A program made the translations under genes and the position numbers. The notes under the pieces are model-generated. The model was given only the letters and a program-made list of their open reading frames with translations, was not told where the DNA came from and did not search any database. DNA of 7,648 nucleotides from Nitrosomonadales bacterium (GTDB lineage: Bacteria > Pseudomonadota > Gammaproteobacteria > Burkholderiales > Gallionellaceae): the NCBI GenBank assembly GCA_016218465.1, contig JACREA010000238.1, positions 1 through 7,648 on the forward strand, read 5' to 3'. Shown piece after piece: positions 4,795 through 7,648 of this stretch. Each line of letters starts with the position of its first letter. Position 1 is the stretch's first letter.

Positions 4795-6942
4795 TTAGCC
4801 AGCCATCAAGCTCAGGTCAGCAACCTGATTCATATACGCGCGAGCATGTTGAAGCAAAGTGATTCTGTTATCACGAATATCCAGTTGCTCAACATTGACC
4901 ATCACCTTGTCGAAAAATGCTTTTGTCGGCTGACTCAGTGGTACGAGCGCAGACAGCGCTGCAGTAAAGCTTTTTTCTTTGCGCAGCTTCAACGAAACCT
5001 CGCCAGCAGCGAGCAAAGATGCAAACAAGGTTCTCTCTTCGTCTTGTTGGAAAAGAGCGGTATTAGGAGCCGCCTTCAAGTCTCTTGGAGAAATCCCAAA
5101 TGGAACATCGAAACCAGATTTTTTGAGAATATTCGTAATGCGTTTGTTCGCTTCGGCCAGATATTGACCTTCAGGACTGGCGACAAATGCTGTAGCGGCC
5201 TCCACTATCGAGGGCAATTGACCCAGTGGCGAAGCGGCACCCCACGGGCTGAGCACTGAGTTCACAGCTTGAGATGGGAAACCGCGTTCTTCGAAGTACC
5301 CCTGAGCCCTATCCAGAACAAAATGAAGCGGCGCCGCCCAATCACCTCGAGCATTTTCTGGCATTTCTGCCCGCGCGATGTCGATCAGAGACAATAGACT
5401 GATCGGCAAGTCGCGCTCAATCAACATACGAACCACGCCAAAGGCATGGCGGCGTAACGCGAAAGGGTCTTTGTCGCCAGTCGGAATCTGTCCGATACCG
5501 AACATGCCTACCAGCGTCTCCAGCTTGTCAGCCAGCGCGACACACAGGCCAACCATGTTGCGCGGCAGCTCGTCTCCCGCGAAGCGCGGCCTGTAATGGT
5601 CTTCAATCGCGAACGCAATGTCATCGCTCAACCCATCGTGCTGAGCGTAATAGCGCCCCATGATACCTTGCAACTCGGGAAATTCGCCCACCATGTCAGT
5701 GAGCAGATCGGCCTTGGCCAGTAGAGCGGCCTGATCAGCCTGTGCAGCCAACGCATCCCCTCCCAGTAGCTGTCCAATTTTAAAAGCAATGGCTTGCACT
5801 CGACCCGCCCGTTCACCCTGCGTACCGAGCTTGTTGTGATAGACCACCTTGTCTAGACCATGCACTCGCGAATCCAGCGGTTTCTGCCGGTCCTGGTCGA
5901 AGAAAAATTTTGCATCCGCCAAACGCGGGCGCACCACGCGTTCGTTGCCGCCGATCACCAGGCTCGCATCCGCCGGGCGGATGTTCGAGACGATCAGGAA
6001 TTTGTTGGTCAGCTTGCCGCTGGCATCCAGCAGCGGGAAATATTTCTGGTTCGCCTTCATTGTCAGGATCAGGCATTCCTGCGGCACTTCGAGGAAGTCC
6101 GCTTCGAACTTGCCGACCAGCACATTGGGGCGTTCGACCAGCGCGGTCACTTCGTCCAGCAGCGCGTCGTCTTCAATCGGCTTGAGGTTTTCTTTCGCGG
6201 CGGCAGCAGCAAGCTGTCTCGCGATCTCGGCGCGGCGTTTTTCAAAACTTGGGGTCACCGCGCCTTCGTTTTCCATCTGTGCTTCGTAGCTATCGGCATC
6301 GCGGATTTCCAGCATCGCGCTTGCTGCTTCGAAGCGGTGGCCCTGCGTGCTGCGCCCGGCCTGCAAGCCCAGCGCCGACACTGGCACGATGTCTGTGCCA
6401 TGCAGAGCCACTAGGCGGTGCGCGGGACGCACGAAGTTGACCGTACTCCAGCCATCGGCAAGTTGGTAACCCATCACCTTGGGGATAGGCAGCGCGGTCA
6501 GCGCAGATTCGAGTGCGGCTTGCACGCCCTCAGTAAGCGTCGCACCGGGCACGACTCTATCGAAGAACATGGCCTCGGTCTTGCCGTCCATATGGCGTTT
6601 GAGAGTCGGCACGACCGACGCATCTGCGCCAAGGGCGGACAGCTTTTTCAACAGCGCGGGCGTGGCGTTGCCGGTTGCATCGAGTGCGACACTGACAGGC
6701 ATGAGTTTTTGAAGTATCTGGCGATCCGGTGCTTGACTCAAGACATCCTTAATCCAAACAGCCAAGCGTCTGGGAGAAGCATACGCAATATACGTTTCGC
6801 CATAAGTCTGACTTTTATCCACCAAAGAGTCGTGGGCCAGCTTCAACCACATATCTTGGGCAAAAGATTTACCCAGTCGATGCAGCGACTTTGGCGGCAG
6901 TTCTTCGACGAACAACTCGACCAGCAAATTTCTGTTACTCAT
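4795..6942 (-). CDS. glyS: Glycyl-tRNA synthetase, beta subunit
   Basis: Beta subunit of the bacterial alpha2beta2 glycyl-tRNA synthetase; it binds tRNA-Gly and is needed, with GlyQ, to charge it. At 715 residues it is slightly longer than the E. coli protein (689). Recognisable segments are the N-terminus LLVELFVEELPPKSL (6-20), VRPAHR (171-176), LILTMKANQKYFPL (291-304), NERVVRPRLADAKFFFDQD (333-351), GEFPELQGIMGRYYA (419-433), GDKDPFALRR (489-498) and the C-terminal DALR-like anticodon-binding region with FFDKVMVN (677-684) and NRITLL (692-697). The ATG overlaps the glyQ stop (ATGA), with AGAAGG ten bases upstream. Base composition is uneven: the middle is clearly more GC-rich than the two ends, though the frame and conserved motifs are intact throughout. 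Confidence 0.97.
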   Translation of the reverse strand: MSNRNLLVELFVEELPPKSLHRLGKSFAQDMWLKLAHDSLVDKSQTYGETYIAYASPRRLAVWIKDVLSQAPDRQILQKLMPVSVALDATGNATPALLKKLSALGADASVVPTLKRHMDGKTEAMFFDRVVPGATLTEGVQAALESALTALPIPKVMGYQLADGWSTVNFVRPAHRLVALHGTDIVPVSALGLQAGRSTQGHRFEAASAMLEIRDADSYEAQMENEGAVTPSFEKRRAEIARQLAAAAAKENLKPIEDDALLDEVTALVERPNVLVGKFEADFLEVPQECLILTMKANQKYFPLLDASGKLTNKFLIVSNIRPADASLVIGGNERVVRPRLADAKFFFDQDRQKPLDSRVHGLDKVVYHNKLGTQGERAGRVQAIAFKIGQLLGGDALAAQADQAALLAKADLLTDMVGEFPELQGIMGRYYAQHDGLSDDIAFAIEDHYRPRFAGDELPRNMVGLCVALADKLETLVGMFGIGQIPTGDKDPFALRRHAFGVVRMLIERDLPISLLSLIDIARAEMPENARGDWAAPLHFVLDRAQGYFEERGFPSQAVNSVLSPWGAASPLGQLPSIVEAATAFVASPEGQYLAEANKRITNILKKSGFDVPFGISPRDLKAAPNTALFQQDEERTLFASLLAAGEVSLKLRKEKSFTAALSALVPLSQPTKAFFDKVMVNVEQLDIRDNRITLLQHARAYMNQVADLSLMAG

Positions 6943-7648
6943 GCCGACACCGCCTTCTTCTCGATCTGTGCCAGCACTTCAGCAGCCCATTCCCTGGGCG
7001 CCATTGGAAAGCCGAGACGGGCGCGGCTGTCGAAGTAACTCTGCGCCACGCTGCGCGCAAGGTTGCGGATACGCCCGATGTAGGCAGCACGCTCGGTCAC
7101 AGAAATCGCCCCGCGCGCGTCCAGCAAATTGAAGCTGTGCGCGGCTTTCAGCACCTGCTCGTAGGCGGGCAATGCCAACTGCTGTTCCATCAGATGCTTG
7201 GCTTGTTTCTCATGGCTGCCGAACGCACTGAGAAGGAATTCCACATCGCTGTGCTCGAAGTTATAGGTCGACTGCTCGACCTCGTTCTGGTGGTACACGT
7301 CGCGGTAGGCGACGCCCGGCGTCCATGTCAGGTCGAATACGTTCTCGACACCCTGCAAATACATCGCCAGCCGCTCCAGCCCATAAGTAATCTCGCCGGT
7401 GATCGGCTTGCAGTCAATGCCGCCGACTTGCTGGAAATAAGTGAACTGCGTGACCTCCATACCGTTCAACCACACTTCCCAGCCCAGCCCCCAAGCTCCC
7501 AGCGTCGGGTTTTCCCAGTCGTCCTCGACGAAGCGAATATCGTTTTGCTTGAGGTCGAAACCGAGCGCCTCCAGCGAACCAAGATATAAATCGAGGATAT
7601 TGGCGGGCGAGGGTTTCAGCACCACCTGGAACTGGTAGTAATGCTGCA
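6939..7648 (-). CDS. glyQ: Glycyl-tRNA synthetase, alpha subunit (5' end outside window)
   Basis: Alpha subunit of the heterotetrameric glycyl-tRNA synthetase, carrying the class II catalytic core that makes glycyl-adenylate. About 236 residues are visible. The frame is open to the window edge, and the residues before the GTG at 7625 read QHYYQFQV, which matches the internal GlyQ sequence. Roughly the first 75 residues are therefore missing and 7625 is not the start. Conserved stretches include DIRFVEDDWENPTLGAWGLG, WEVWLNGMEVTQFTYFQQVG, GEITYGLERLAMYLQGV, YHQNEVEQSTYNFEHSD and LKAAHSFNLLDARGAISVTE. The stop overlaps the glyS start by four bases, as expected for subunits made in equal amounts. 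The operon promoter should lie beyond the right edge. Confidence 0.97.
   Translation of the reverse strand, partial: QHYYQFQVVLKPSPANILDLYLGSLEALGFDLKQNDIRFVEDDWENPTLGAWGLGWEVWLNGMEVTQFTYFQQVGGIDCKPITGEITYGLERLAMYLQGVENVFDLTWTPGVAYRDVYHQNEVEQSTYNFEHSDVEFLLSAFGSHEKQAKHLMEQQLALPAYEQVLKAAHSFNLLDARGAISVTERAAYIGRIRNLARSVAQSYFDSRARLGFPMAPREWAAEVLAQIEKKAVSA

Noticed and set aside
7623..7625. GTG at 7625 as the glyQ start
   Set aside because: Upstream codons in the same frame encode QHYYQFQV, conserved inside GlyQ, so the true start is off the window.
1..7648. Novel defence, mobile or biosynthetic system
   Set aside because: All substantial genes are recognisable housekeeping or nucleoid proteins. 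There is no integrase, transposase, toxin-antitoxin pair, reverse transcriptase or unexplained multi-gene cassette.

Overview
The window is an ordinary chromosomal segment, almost certainly from a betaproteobacterium. I would guess the Gallionellales/Nitrosomonadales side (Sideroxydans- or Gallionella-like), but that is inference from gene order and protein flavour, not from a database match. Supporting points are the order glyQ-glyS-gmhB-plsC, a YgjP-type metallopeptidase in the same run, an lptM-lysA pair, and a Lys/Ala/Pro-rich histone H1-like protein.

Layout from left to right. Positions 1-657 (+) hold the C-terminal part of an MgtE-type Mg2+ transporter; its start lies outside the window. 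Facing it is a 95-residue histone H1-like protein (768-1055, -) with a clear intrinsic terminator just downstream (725-753) and a candidate promoter embedded in palindromic sequence upstream. Next, all on the minus strand, come lysA (diaminopimelate decarboxylase, 1214-2461) and lptM (small lipoprotein, 2464-2646), sharing a promoter with a perfect TATAAT at 2677-2682. To their right is a tightly packed minus-strand operon read from the right edge: glyQ (truncated by the window end), glyS, gmhB, plsC and a YgjP-type metallopeptidase gene. Junctions in that operon are a 4-base overlap, a 2-base gap, a 1-base gap and a 1-base TGATG overlap.

How the genes fit together. glyQ and glyS encode the two subunits of the heterotetrameric glycyl-tRNA synthetase. 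gmhB supplies a step of ADP-heptose synthesis for the LPS inner core, and plsC makes phosphatidic acid for membranes. LptM helps mature the LPS export translocon LptD/E, and LysA makes lysine from meso-DAP, a peptidoglycan precursor. The right-hand 5 kb is therefore a translation plus envelope-building block. The H1-like protein is a separate transcription unit, probably nucleoid-associated.

No stretch over 300 bases lacks a gene. The non-coding intervals are 658-767, 1056-1213 and 2647-2806. I see no tRNA, rRNA, CRISPR array, insertion sequence, phage gene or defence system. I did not find a previously undescribed system. The most distinctive items are the 120-bp internal duplication in the H1-like gene, the palindrome cluster over its putative promoter, the conserved but unexplained metallopeptidase in the operon, and the uneven base composition inside glyS.
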